A DNA stretch of 64,000 nt from an uncultured Christensenellaceae bacterium (GTDB taxonomy: Bacteria; Bacillota; Clostridia; Christensenellales; Borkfalkiaceae), in assembly GCA_910587825.1 (NCBI GenBank), contig CAJUNJ010000009.1, positions 1 to 64,000 on the forward strand. Direction: 5' to 3'. Below are positions 18,401 to 25,976 of the stretch, piece after piece; the first letter of the stretch is position 1, and every line of letters begins with the position of its first letter. Below the pieces are notes generated by a model. That model was not told where the DNA came from. It saw nothing but the letters and a program-made list of their open reading frames with translations, and ran no database searches. Made by a program: the position numbers and the translations under genes.

Positions 18401-21067
18401 AGCGAGGAATTGGAGTGGATAAAACGCGCCTACGAAATGGAACAGGCAAAGTCGCGTATATTCTCCAATACGGATTTAAGTTCCAATTTTACGGGGCTTG
18501 GCGGAAGCATAAACGACAAGAAGCGCGACGAGTTTTTAAGACCGTTATACAACCTGCATAAAAACTGTGCGCACGTGTTTATGGACTATAACGCCGACGC
18601 GTTCAACAGCGTGTGCGTACAGTCTGCGGGCGGACAGCTTAAACCGCTTATAACGGGGCTTATTTCCGCCGCTACGTCCTTTAACAAGGCTTGCGACAAT
18701 TTCCTTAAAACCGTAAAAATAGAGAAGTCCGAAATTCACGACGGCGACTTGTTCGAATATTTCAACGCTAAGTGTACCGCGCTTATAGACAACATCGATA
18801 TGCTTTCGGGCTGGTGCATTTACAAAGCAACCGCAAAGAAGCTTAACGACAGCGGGCTTACCTTTATTACCGACGCAATGGAAAGCGGGCGTATAAGCGG
18901 AAAGCAGATACTTTCTTCCTTCCGCAAAAACGTTTACCGCAACTTTATCCAGACCAATATACCCGCCGACGAAGTGCTTTCCGGTTTTTCTGCAAGCGTA
19001 CACGAGGCAAACGCCCTCAATTTTTCACAGCTTTTGGAAGAATTTGCTTACCTTACGCGCGAAAAACTGCGTTCGGTACTCATTTCGCGTCTGCCGGAAG
19101 AGCAGACCGAAGGCGTTCTTGCGCTTGAACTTATGGCGTTCAGACGCAGTATTTTAGGCAATCTCCGCGGGTTTAATCTGCGTTCGCTGTTCACGGAAAT
19201 ACCCGAACTTATGCGCGTCGTCGCGCCGTGTATACTGATGAGTCCCATAACGGTGTCGCAGTATCTTCCGCCCGATCCTTCGCTGTTCGATATAGTTATT
19301 TTCGACGAAGCATCGCAGATGCCCACTTGCGAAGCCGTTCCTTCGCTCGCCCGCGCAAAGAGCGCGATAATAGTCGGCGACCCCAAGCAGATGCCCCCGA
19401 CAAGCTTCTTTATGACTTCCGGTCAGGACGAAGACAATCCCGAAACCGAAGATTTGGAATGCGTCCTCGACGACTGCCTTGCGCTGGGTATTCCCGAAAA
19501 GCATCTTATATGGCATTACCGTTCCAAGCACGAAAGTCTTATCGCTTTCTCTAACATAATGTACTATTCCAGCAGGCTTTGCACCTATCCGTCGCCCGAC
19601 GCGCTTGACAGCAAAGTAAGGCTTAAACTTATCGAAGACGGCGTCTACGACCGCGGCGAAAGCAAGTGCAACAAAAAGGAAGCGGAAGCTCTCGTAAACG
19701 ACGTTATAAGGCGTTTAAAGGACGAACGGCTTAAAAATTCGAGTATAGGCGTCGTTACTTTCAGTACTCCCCAGCAGGTCTATATCGAAAGACTTTTATC
19801 TAAAAAAATAAGCGAAAACAGACTTGAAGAAGCCGCATACGAGCGCGAAGAACCGCTTTTCGTCAAGAACCTTGAAAACGTTCAGGGCGACGAAAGGGAC
19901 GTAATACTTTTCTCGGTATGTTACGGACCGGACAAATTCGGTAAAATTTCTTTGAACTTCGGACCTTTAAACCAGATAGGCGGCTGGCGCAGGCTTAACG
20001 TAGCCGTGTCGCGCGCAAGGGAAGAGATGGTTGTGTTCTCGTCTATGCGCTATTCTATGATAGACCTTTCCCGCACGACTTCGCGCGGAGTGGCAGGGCT
20101 TAAAAGTTTCCTTGAATTTGCCGAAAAGGGCAGGACGAACATTTCGCAGAAGAGCGATGAAATTATAGTAAACAAACAGGGTATAGGCAAGTTTGTCGCG
20201 GAAGAACTTTCGGCTTACGGTTACGACTGCCGTTGCGACGTCGGTGTGTCCGACTTCAAGATAGACGTTGCCGTCGTCGACCCCAAGAACAGACAAAACT
20301 TTATCCTCGCCGTGCTTTGCGACGGTTCGCAGAGTTCGTTCTCCGTAAAGGACAGGACGGTGTTGCAGATTCAGACGTTAAAGCGCAACAACTGGAACGT
20401 GGTAAGACTTTACGCACTTAACTTTTTCAATAATCCCAAGCGCGAAATCAAGAAGATAAAGGACTATCTCGATAAACTTACTTCCGACGGCAAGCCTGCG
20501 GTAATCAACTTTAAAAAGCCCTACCGCTTTGCCAAAGCAGACGCAAAGACGGTTGCTCCCGAATATATTTTAAACGGCGAAAACGATGCGGAAGTCATTC
20601 GTACGATAAAGACGGTAGTCGCGGCGGAAGAACCCATTTCACAGCAATTTCTGTTAAAGCGCACACTTGCGCAGTTCGGCATACAGAAGTACGGCATAAA
20701 GCTTGAAAATAAAATAAACGGTCTTATAAGCGCCTGCGGTTTTGCAAGCTGTTCGATGCTGGGCAACGTCTATTACTTCAAGGCGGACAAATATTCGGGC
20801 TTTGACAGATACCGCGTCGAAGACGGCGCAAACGTGCGCACGTCCGATACCGATTTTACGCCATACGACGTGATTTCGCTTATCAGGGGCATACTCATAA
20901 ACAAGGTAAGTCTGTACGCAGACGAACTTATTCCTATGGTTTTAAAGGAGCTTAAAGTACCGAGAGTATCCGACAAGCTTACGGCTTTCGTGTCGGGTTG
21001 CATAGGCGAAGGGGTAAAACGCGGAATATTCATAAGCAGTATTTCGGACAAAATAACCCTTGCGTAA
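15446..21067 (+). CDS. DUF4011 / SF1 helicase / MTES_1575-type nuclease fold / DUF3320 protein (Hhe-like)
   Basis: A 1,873-residue multidomain protein. Order: an N-terminal region of unknown fold (1-370); DUF4011 beginning WQRRLLDLSQRNNLLNFRYR near 375; an SF1 helicase with Walker A HGPPGTGKSQT near 668, Walker B IVIFDEASQMPT near 1287, motif III GDPKQMPPTSFF, and motif VI LNVAVSRAREE near 1519; a nuclease-fold domain of the MTES_1575/Vsr-like kind at about 1570-1665; and DUF3320 at about 1710-1770. DUF4011-helicase-Vsr proteins are the Hhe anti-phage candidate described in defence-gene surveys (recalled knowledge). In the nuclease domain the usual (I/V)ECDG reads VLCDG, so one catalytic acid may be missing. 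Its ribosome site is weak. Neighbours are not defence genes except perhaps HelD. Confidence 0.85.
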   Translation: MANKTKKQLDCIELEGELLNSVNYATYFCRFPLFTTLKILNRAEENISEVTLVITGSTPLIMPFEKTLDEIPHQSSIEISAENLLNPKYLADLEEPAVCKVKICLSQGKDVYCTYTTEVLALPIDSWCGLSGNAEMLASFVRPKLADCQKILAEAGLQLKTWGYSSEWSGYAGNDKNAVRNAAASIYSAIRHLNIESEEAGDLTGTTRAGDISKIIKNKKATPLELALFAASCFEATKLNPVLVLGKNKVGVGVWLYESCFSSPIQDEMSVVEKYVAEGVNNLAVFDADDLFAHKNASFTTSASHFINYLKGNSFDVCLDVKRCRIGGVYPLPLKVKTASGYELLSDKQLSYSEKPREVFDAGKYEYSKSASKDASWQRRLLDLSQRNNLLNFRYRRDCLHILSSDISAFCARLEGRDKYKLNPPSMPIKDEVFFGGNLKSLEELIAIEMKSGVIRCYSEQETLNDIAGNLIRKSRSAEEEAGANTLYLAFGFLKWKDKNDREDKYAPLALLPVNVRRSKTAGVWMEPGEGYEVNTTLLEFLKQEFGIDVRGVEDKGLTPKEIIAVFRAKTANMKGWFVYEDIYLAQFTFARYAMWADVKTNISEYRKNPLIASLLSNTNKLSSNKLSGANEDNGDPCEIITPLPCDSTQYAAVAESAKGTTFVLHGPPGTGKSQTITNIIANAVYSGKRVLFVAEKQAALQVVKKRLSEIGIGEFCLELHSGKSADKGEIIRTIENTLSLAKTENDDKFDGTGRMITDVRKSLKAPLDAMHKKRRLGCSVYEGIIYYLQNKNAPELVNIESTFYDSLTKNKLEECEKMLLTAQAAAEECGGVYRSPFTGINLTECDKYTRRAVLCAAEVVLAELKHLKNYLGLFLDTFNQRVSTFTYKKLKSLIEIANILKGDELNEFFECDEKEFYKFYNANVKYDNAVKHWLSCFRVLPDLGKLADKIEAELENWGENYHSSKVLLTVIKRINKCGDKPVKESEELEWIKRAYEMEQAKSRIFSNTDLSSNFTGLGGSINDKKRDEFLRPLYNLHKNCAHVFMDYNADAFNSVCVQSAGGQLKPLITGLISAATSFNKACDNFLKTVKIEKSEIHDGDLFEYFNAKCTALIDNIDMLSGWCIYKATAKKLNDSGLTFITDAMESGRISGKQILSSFRKNVYRNFIQTNIPADEVLSGFSASVHEANALNFSQLLEEFAYLTREKLRSVLISRLPEEQTEGVLALELMAFRRSILGNLRGFNLRSLFTEIPELMRVVAPCILMSPITVSQYLPPDPSLFDIVIFDEASQMPTCEAVPSLARAKSAIIVGDPKQMPPTSFFMTSGQDEDNPETEDLECVLDDCLALGIPEKHLIWHYRSKHESLIAFSNIMYYSSRLCTYPSPDALDSKVRLKLIEDGVYDRGESKCNKKEAEALVNDVIRRLKDERLKNSSIGVVTFSTPQQVYIERLLSKKISENRLEEAAYEREEPLFVKNLENVQGDERDVILFSVCYGPDKFGKISLNFGPLNQIGGWRRLNVAVSRAREEMVVFSSMRYSMIDLSRTTSRGVAGLKSFLEFAEKGRTNISQKSDEIIVNKQGIGKFVAEELSAYGYDCRCDVGVSDFKIDVAVVDPKNRQNFILAVLCDGSQSSFSVKDRTVLQIQTLKRNNWNVVRLYALNFFNNPKREIKKIKDYLDKLTSDGKPAVINFKKPYRFAKADAKTVAPEYILNGENDAEVIRTIKTVVAAEEPISQQFLLKRTLAQFGIQKYGIKLENKINGLISACGFASCSMLGNVYYFKADKYSGFDRYRVEDGANVRTSDTDFTPYDVISLIRGILINKVSLYADELIPMVLKELKVPRVSDKLTAFVSGCIGEGVKRGIFISSISDKITLA

Positions 21068-21081
21068 GAATAATAAAGGTT

Positions 21082-21112
21082 AAACGCTCATAGATTTAGT
21101 CTATGAGCGTTT
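21082..21112 (+). promoter_or_regulatory. 12-bp hairpin that contains the feoA start codon
   Basis: AAACGCTCATAG at 21082-21093 and CTATGAGCGTTT at 21101-21112 are exact complements with a 7-nt loop. The feoA ATG (21103-21105) lies in the right arm. It starts 15 bp after the large helicase stop codon, so it could end that transcript, but the T-run is short (TTT). Hiding the feoA start in a stem would hold back its translation. Confidence 0.6.
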
Positions 21113-21330
21113 ATCAGTTAAAGGCTGGGGAAAGCGGTGAAATAGTTAAAATAGATATTTCGGGCGGGGCGGCGGCGCGCCTTGCTTCTCTCGGAATAAC
21201 GGTAGGCAAGCGCGTAACAGTGCTTGCTTTTTCGCTGTTTAAAAGCAGCGTTATGATAGGCTGCGGGGCGGTGAGGCTTGGAATGCGCGCTTCGCTTGCC
21301 GGACTTATAGAGGTAAAAAAATGCCCGTAA
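21103..21330 (+). CDS. feoA: FeoA family ferrous iron transport protein
   Basis: A 75-residue SH3-like protein that works with FeoB at the cytoplasmic side during Fe(II) uptake. The pattern L-x-x-G-E-S-G-x-I near the N-terminus, the central RLASLGITVGKRV and the late LGMRASLAGLIEV match FeoA. The start is fixed by alignment with family N-termini, yet there is no ribosome site directly before it and the ATG sits inside a perfect hairpin; AAAGG at 21076-21080 is just outside the hairpin, some 22 nt away. The feoB start lies inside the end of this gene (10-bp overlap). Confidence 0.9.
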   Translation: MSVYQLKAGESGEIVKIDISGGAAARLASLGITVGKRVTVLAFSLFKSSVMIGCGAVRLGMRASLAGLIEVKKCP

Positions 21331-23003
21331 CGATAAAAAAATCTCAGGTAAATGAGCTTACGGCAAAGCGCGTAGTGCTGGCGGGAAATCCCAATGCGGG
21401 CAAGACCACGCTTTTCAATTCGCTTACGAAAAGCAGTCTTCGCACCGGCAATTTCCACGGCGTAACAACTTCGGCTTCCGAAAAGACGGCGGGAGGGATA
21501 ACCTACGTGGACGCGCCGGGGCTTTATGCGCTTTCGTCCTATTCTATGGAGGAAAACGGCGCTGCCGAAGAGATAAAAAAAGCCGACCTTATAATAAACG
21601 TCGTCGACGCGTTAACGCTTGAAAACAGCCTGAATTTGACACGCAGTCTTATAGGTACGGGTAAACCGCTTATAATTTACGTGACTAAATTAAACGCCCT
21701 TAAAAAGCGGGGCGGGCGGCTCGATACGGATAAACTTTCGGCGTCGCTCGGCATACGGGTGTATGCCTGTACGCCCCGTCAGTTAAAAAAGGAGATTGAA
21801 GGGGGTATTAATTTCAACGTTGCAAAAAATACGTTACCCCTTTCTTCGGCGTATTCGGGCGGGCGCGAAGGACTCAGCCGTGCGGACAGACTGTTTTACA
21901 ACCGTTGGTTTGCGCTTACGTTTTTTATAGCCGCCGTGTCGGCAATGTTTTTCTTTGCTTTTCATCCCGCTATGGTTGGCGCGGTCTTGAAAGATTTGAC
22001 CGAAGGGCTCATATGCGATACCTTTGCGGGATTTTTGGCTTCGAAAATGAGTAATGCCGCCGTAATTTCTTTGGTATGCGAAGGTATACTCGGCGGTGCG
22101 GGCGGGGTAATATCGTTTATACCTCAGCTTGCGGTGCTGTATTTATTTCTTACATTGCTTGACGAAAGCGGGGTAACTTCGGCATTGGCTTTCGCCACCG
22201 ACGGACTCTTCGAAAAGGTAAATCTTTCCGGCAGGACGGCTTTTTCGCTTGTGTCCGGCTTCGGCTGTACCGCGGCGGCTATAATGACCACGCGGGGATA
22301 TTCCGCCCCGTCCGCGCAAAAGCGCACAATCGCCGTGCTTGCGTACATTCCCTGCGGGGCTAAGCTTCCCGTATTTTTAACCTTTCTTGCTCCGCTGTTC
22401 GAAAATCCCTTTCCAGTAGTAACCTGCTTTTACTTCGTTGGCATTGCAGTTTGCATAATCTTTTCATACCTTTTAAAGGGCGGGAAAGAGGGTATGCTGT
22501 CCGAAGTTACACCCATAATATTTCCCGCCCCGTCGACCGTATGTAAAAAGTTGTATTTTTATATCAAAGGGTTTATAATAAAGGTGGCGGGAGCGGTTAC
22601 GCTTTTCTGTGTGCTCAGCTGGTTCTTTTCGCACTTTTCGTTTTCGTTTGAATACGTAAGCGCGGATAAGAGTATGCTTGCCGCGTTCAGTAAAATTATT
22701 TTGCCGCTTTTCTATCCTATGGGTATAACCGACTGGCGTCTGGCTTACGCCGCGCTTTGCGGATTTATCGCCAAAGAAAACGTTGCCGCCACAGTGGCTA
22801 TGCTTATGCCGGCGGGCGCGGGTTTAGGCGTTCCGTCCGCACTTGCGATGTGTACGTTTGTGCTGTTATGCCCCGCGTGCGTGTCGGCTTTTTCGGCTTC
22901 GTGCAAGGAAGCGGGGGTAAAATTTACTTTAAAATGCTTTGCCGTGCAGTTGCTTATTGCTTTCGTCGGGGCATATTTGATAAATTTTTTATTCGGGTTA
23001 TGA
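21321..23003 (+). CDS. feoB: FeoB-family ferrous iron transporter, reduced form
   Basis: Membrane Fe(II) transporter with an N-terminal G domain. G1 GNPNAGKT (22-29), G2 TGNFHGVT and G3 DAPG (64-67) are good. The G4 position, normally NxxD, reads TKLN (122-125), and G5 is CTPR, so guanine recognition looks lost. The first membrane segment starts near residue 195, about 80 residues earlier than usual, so the helical GDI domain is missing or very short. Gate motifs are kept (SGFGC; PCGAKLPVF). Total 560 residues against about 650-800 for most FeoBs. It overlaps feoA and the downstream pseudouridine synthase start (ATGA). A variant FeoB with another nucleotide preference is the likely reading. 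Confidence 0.88.
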   Translation: MPVTIKKSQVNELTAKRVVLAGNPNAGKTTLFNSLTKSSLRTGNFHGVTTSASEKTAGGITYVDAPGLYALSSYSMEENGAAEEIKKADLIINVVDALTLENSLNLTRSLIGTGKPLIIYVTKLNALKKRGGRLDTDKLSASLGIRVYACTPRQLKKEIEGGINFNVAKNTLPLSSAYSGGREGLSRADRLFYNRWFALTFFIAAVSAMFFFAFHPAMVGAVLKDLTEGLICDTFAGFLASKMSNAAVISLVCEGILGGAGGVISFIPQLAVLYLFLTLLDESGVTSALAFATDGLFEKVNLSGRTAFSLVSGFGCTAAAIMTTRGYSAPSAQKRTIAVLAYIPCGAKLPVFLTFLAPLFENPFPVVTCFYFVGIAVCIIFSYLLKGGKEGMLSEVTPIIFPAPSTVCKKLYFYIKGFIIKVAGAVTLFCVLSWFFSHFSFSFEYVSADKSMLAAFSKIILPLFYPMGITDWRLAYAALCGFIAKENVAATVAMLMPAGAGLGVPSALAMCTFVLLCPACVSAFSASCKEAGVKFTLKCFAVQLLIAFVGAYLINFLFGL

Positions 23004-23815
23004 AAACTTTTAAGGTTACGCAGTATATTGGTTTAAAAGATTTTACTGACAGCGTTTATCCGCAGGGCGCGTTTTGCCTTGCGGCTTTGTTGCGTGCAAA
23101 AGACGTAAAAGTCAACGGTATTCGCGTGTCTTCCGACGTAAAGCTTAAAAGCGGGGATACGGTCGTTTACTATACCAATGCCGTGCAGGAAAGCAAAACC
23201 TCGCACACGGTCGCGTACGAGGATGAAAATATATACGTTGCGGACAAGCCGTCGGGCGTAAGCTACGAAGGGTTGCTGTCAGAACTTAACGGCAGAGGCG
23301 AATTTTACGGCGTCCACAGACTTGACAGAAATACAGAGGGGCTTATTGTGTTTGCAAAAAACAAGCCCGCCGAAAGCGCGCTTTTGAAAGCCTTTAAAAA
23401 CCGTGCGCTTGAAAAGACGTATATCGCGCTGTGTAAAAACAACTTTCCGAAAAGCAAAGATTTACTTACCGCATATATCTTAAAGGACGGAAGCGGTAAA
23501 GTCAAGGTTTACCATTCGCCGCACGCGGGTGCGCTTACCGCCGTGACCGAGTACGAAGTGATGGAAGAGCGGGGCGACACGGCTTTGGTGAAAATAGTTC
23601 TGCATACGGGCAGAACGCACCAGATACGAGCGCATATGGCGTTTATCGGCTGTCCCGTGTTGGGCGACGAAAAGTACGGCGACAGGGCGTATAACGCAAA
23701 ATACTCCGCAAAACGGCAGCGCCTGATTGCGAAGTATCTTAAATTTAACGTAGGCGGTATTTTGAAAGACGTTGAAGGCGTAACTTTCGAAAGTAAGTTT
23801 ACCTTTTTGCGATAG
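23000..23815 (+). CDS. RluA-family pseudouridine synthase
   Basis: Converts uridine to pseudouridine in rRNA or tRNA; the target cannot be read from sequence. The 271-residue protein has an S4-like N-terminal part (about 20-65), the catalytic HRLDRNTEG motif with its aspartate, and the RTHQIRAHM motif near the C-terminus. The ATG at 23000 overlaps the feoB stop as ATGA and matches the domain start; a much longer in-frame extension inside feoB is not credible. Its last 17 bp overlap the end of the convergent citrate synthase gene. Confidence 0.9.
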   Translation: MKTFKVTQYIGLKDFTDSVYPQGAFCLAALLRAKDVKVNGIRVSSDVKLKSGDTVVYYTNAVQESKTSHTVAYEDENIYVADKPSGVSYEGLLSELNGRGEFYGVHRLDRNTEGLIVFAKNKPAESALLKAFKNRALEKTYIALCKNNFPKSKDLLTAYILKDGSGKVKVYHSPHAGALTAVTEYEVMEERGDTALVKIVLHTGRTHQIRAHMAFIGCPVLGDEKYGDRAYNAKYSAKRQRLIAKYLKFNVGGILKDVEGVTFESKFTFLR

Positions 23816-25172
23816 GTATGTATTCGCGCCTGTCTATCACGCATTCGTAAGCGGGACGTATAATTTTACCGCCGGATACAAGTTCTTCCATTCTGTGCGC
23901 GCACCAGCCTGCAATTCTCGCCACGGCGAAGAGCGGGGTATACAGCGCGTCGGGCAGGTTAAGCATAGAATATACGAAGCCGGAATAGAAGTCTACGTTG
24001 GGATTGACGGGCTTGTCAATGTTTTTCTGCTGGCAAATCAGTTCGGAAGCGGCTTTGGCAACGGTGTTGTAAAGCTCGAATTCTTCTTCCAGACCCTTTT
24101 CTTCGGCAAGCTTGCCTGCGTATACTTTAAGAACTTCGGCTCTCGGGTCGGATACCGTATAAACGGCGTGCCCTATGCCGTAAACAAGCCCTGTACGGTC
24201 AAACGCCTTCTTTGCAAGTATTTTCCTTACGTAATCGTAAACGTTGCTCTCTGTGCGTTTTTTGACGTTTTCCTTTATGTTTTCAAGCATATGCATAACT
24301 TTTATATTCGCACCGCCGTGTTTGGGACCTTTCAGCGACCCTAACGAAGCCGCCATTGCGGAATAGGTATCTGTTCCCGTCGATGTGGCAAGATGGGTGG
24401 TGAAAGTCGAAGCGTTGCCGCCGCCGTGGTCGGCGTGTAGTATTAAGCATACGTCGAGAACCTTGGCTTCAAGGTCGGTGAACGAGCTGTCTTTCCTTAA
24501 AATATGTAATACGTTTTGCGCCGTAGAATACTCGGCGACGGGTTTATGTATCACAAGCGAACCGTCGTTGGTGTTGTAATATCTGTATGCCCTGTATGAG
24601 TATGCCGAAATCATAGGAAGCTGTGCGATAAGCTGTAAGCCCTGCCTTAAAACGTTTGAAAGGGATACGTTGTCGGGGTCGGGGTCGTAACTGTAAAGGT
24701 TAAGCACGCATTTTGCAAGCATATTCATCATATCTTTCGACGGAGATTTCATAATTACGTCGCGTACGAAATTTCTCGGCAGAACGCGGAATTCTGAAAG
24801 CATTTCGGTAAAGTCGTTAAGTTCCTTGTCGGAGGGAAGCTTTCCGAACAGCAAAAGGTAGACTGTTTCTTCGAAGCCGAATCTGTTTTCTTCTACGCAG
24901 TTGCGCACTATGTCCTTTACGTTGTACCCGCGGTAGCACAGCACGCCGGGGACGGGCGTTCTTACGCCGTCGATATTTTCCCAGGAAGTGACTTCCGAAA
25001 TTTCTGTAAGACCGCAGACTACGCCCTTGCCGTTTTTATCCCTCAGTCCGCGTTTAACTTCGTATTTTTCATACATTTCGTTTTCTATATTGTTGTTTGC
25101 GGCGGCAATTTTGGTGAGTTCCGAAATTCTGTGCGAATATTTAACTATAAGGTTAGCCTCGTTAAAATCCAT
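23799..25172 (-). CDS. Citrate synthase
   Basis: Condenses oxaloacetate and acetyl-CoA to citrate. The 457-residue protein is of the longer Firmicutes form. Catalytic residues are in place: the first histidine in GPKHGGANIKV, the second in GIGHAVYT with the arginine of DPRAEVLK, and the aspartate in NVDFYSG. The segment ILHADHGGGNASTF is also typical. An AGGAGGTG ribosome site lies 5 bp ahead of the ATG, with a consensus promoter upstream. In an anaerobe this would feed glutamate synthesis rather than a full cycle (inference). The gene ends inside the convergent rluA-type gene. Confidence 0.95.
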   Translation of the reverse strand: MDFNEANLIVKYSHRISELTKIAAANNNIENEMYEKYEVKRGLRDKNGKGVVCGLTEISEVTSWENIDGVRTPVPGVLCYRGYNVKDIVRNCVEENRFGFEETVYLLLFGKLPSDKELNDFTEMLSEFRVLPRNFVRDVIMKSPSKDMMNMLAKCVLNLYSYDPDPDNVSLSNVLRQGLQLIAQLPMISAYSYRAYRYYNTNDGSLVIHKPVAEYSTAQNVLHILRKDSSFTDLEAKVLDVCLILHADHGGGNASTFTTHLATSTGTDTYSAMAASLGSLKGPKHGGANIKVMHMLENIKENVKKRTESNVYDYVRKILAKKAFDRTGLVYGIGHAVYTVSDPRAEVLKVYAGKLAEEKGLEEEFELYNTVAKAASELICQQKNIDKPVNPNVDFYSGFVYSMLNLPDALYTPLFAVARIAGWCAHRMEELVSGGKIIRPAYECVIDRREYIPIAKR

Positions 25173-25228
25173 TTAATGCACCTCCTAAAATACTGTCGGC
25201 TTTTCTAAACTTAGTGTAATACCCTATC

Positions 25229-25257
25229 AGTATAACATAAACCGCACCGCTTGTCAA
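25229..25257 (-). promoter_or_regulatory. Sigma-A type promoter of citrate synthase
   Basis: On the minus strand TTGACA (plus 25252-25257) and TATACT (plus 25229-25234) are 17 bp apart, giving a leader of about 50 nt. Confidence 0.85.
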
Positions 25258-25323
25258 ACTGATTGCCGTAAGCCGTTTTGCGGGGCAAAAAACTGTTTAT
25301 AAATTATTAGAGGTAAAAAAATT

Positions 25324-25632
25324 ATGCAACAGGTAAAACTTATTTCAACCGACGGTAAACTTGAATTTTCGCTTTCGGGCGAGATTGATTCCGCCACGAG
25401 CGAAGATTTTTACGCCGAAGTCAGAACGGCGTATCTTCACGATAAAAAGGACGTTGTTTTCGACTGTTCCGCGCTTACGTTTATAGACAGCACTATGCTC
25501 GGCACGTTCGTCAAAATTTTGAAGGAGCTTAAAGCCGACGGCTACGTTATGTCGCTTAAAAACGTCCAGCCGAGGATAAGAAAGCTGTTCGAGATTTGTT
25601 CGCTCGACACCATTATGGAGATAGGACGATGA
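25324..25632 (+). CDS. STAS-domain anti-sigma factor antagonist (SpoIIAA/RsbV type)
   Basis: A 102-residue single STAS domain. The phospho-acceptor serine is Ser56 in FIDSTMLG, the position that the partner kinase phosphorylates in SpoIIAA and RsbV. In the unphosphorylated state such proteins bind the anti-sigma kinase and free the sigma factor. An AGAGGT ribosome site lies before the ATG. First of four genes that overlap by ATGA, ATGA and TAATG, so the module is made as a unit. SpoIIE at 9-11 kb is a candidate phosphatase for it (inference). Confidence 0.9.
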   Translation: MQQVKLISTDGKLEFSLSGEIDSATSEDFYAEVRTAYLHDKKDVVFDCSALTFIDSTMLGTFVKILKELKADGYVMSLKNVQPRIRKLFEICSLDTIMEIGR

Positions 25633-25976
25633 AAAAGTTTTCTGTTGAATTTGATCTTTGCGACAGCGAATATATGACGGCGTTGAGGCTTGTCGCGGGC
25701 GCAGTATGCTCTGCGGCGGACGTCGACGTGGATTTGCTTGAAGACTTTAAAGTATGCGTTACCGAAAGCGCGCTTATACTTAAAAACTGCGGTTTCGAAA
25801 GTGTAAAGGCGGTATTCGACGCGGACGGCGGCGTGTCTGCCGAACTTAAAGGTTACGGCGGAAAGCCCGCCGACGGCGATAACGAACTTTCTCTTGCACT
25901 GATAGGCGCGCTCGTGTCCGAGTGCGATATAGGCAAAAAGGGCGGAATAATCGACAGGGTAACGCTTAAAATATGA
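25629..25976 (+). CDS. Degenerate anti-sigma kinase-like (HATPase) protein
   Basis: A 115-residue protein in the place where spoIIAB/rsbW normally sits. The segment FKVCVTESALILKNCGF (40-56) lines up with the N-box of RsbW-like kinases, but the magnesium-binding Asn four residues after Glu46 is Ile50, and no GRGL-type glycine box is visible later. It therefore probably cannot bind ATP normally. It overlaps the STAS gene and the sigma gene by ATGA at each end. It could be a binding-only regulator of the switch. Assignment to the fold rests on position and this partial match, so it is moderate. Confidence 0.6.
   Translation: MKKFSVEFDLCDSEYMTALRLVAGAVCSAADVDVDLLEDFKVCVTESALILKNCGFESVKAVFDADGGVSAELKGYGGKPADGDNELSLALIGALVSECDIGKKGGIIDRVTLKI

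Noticed and set aside
22757..22999. Upstream extension of the RluA-type gene inside feoB
   Set aside because: The extra 81 residues are Arg/Cys-rich out-of-frame feoB sequence; the ATG at 23000 fits the family and overlaps feoB as ATGA.
25173..25323. Sigma-F/sigma-B type promoter before the STAS gene
   Set aside because: GTTTTG and GGGCAA-like pieces are present but the spacing is too short for either consensus.
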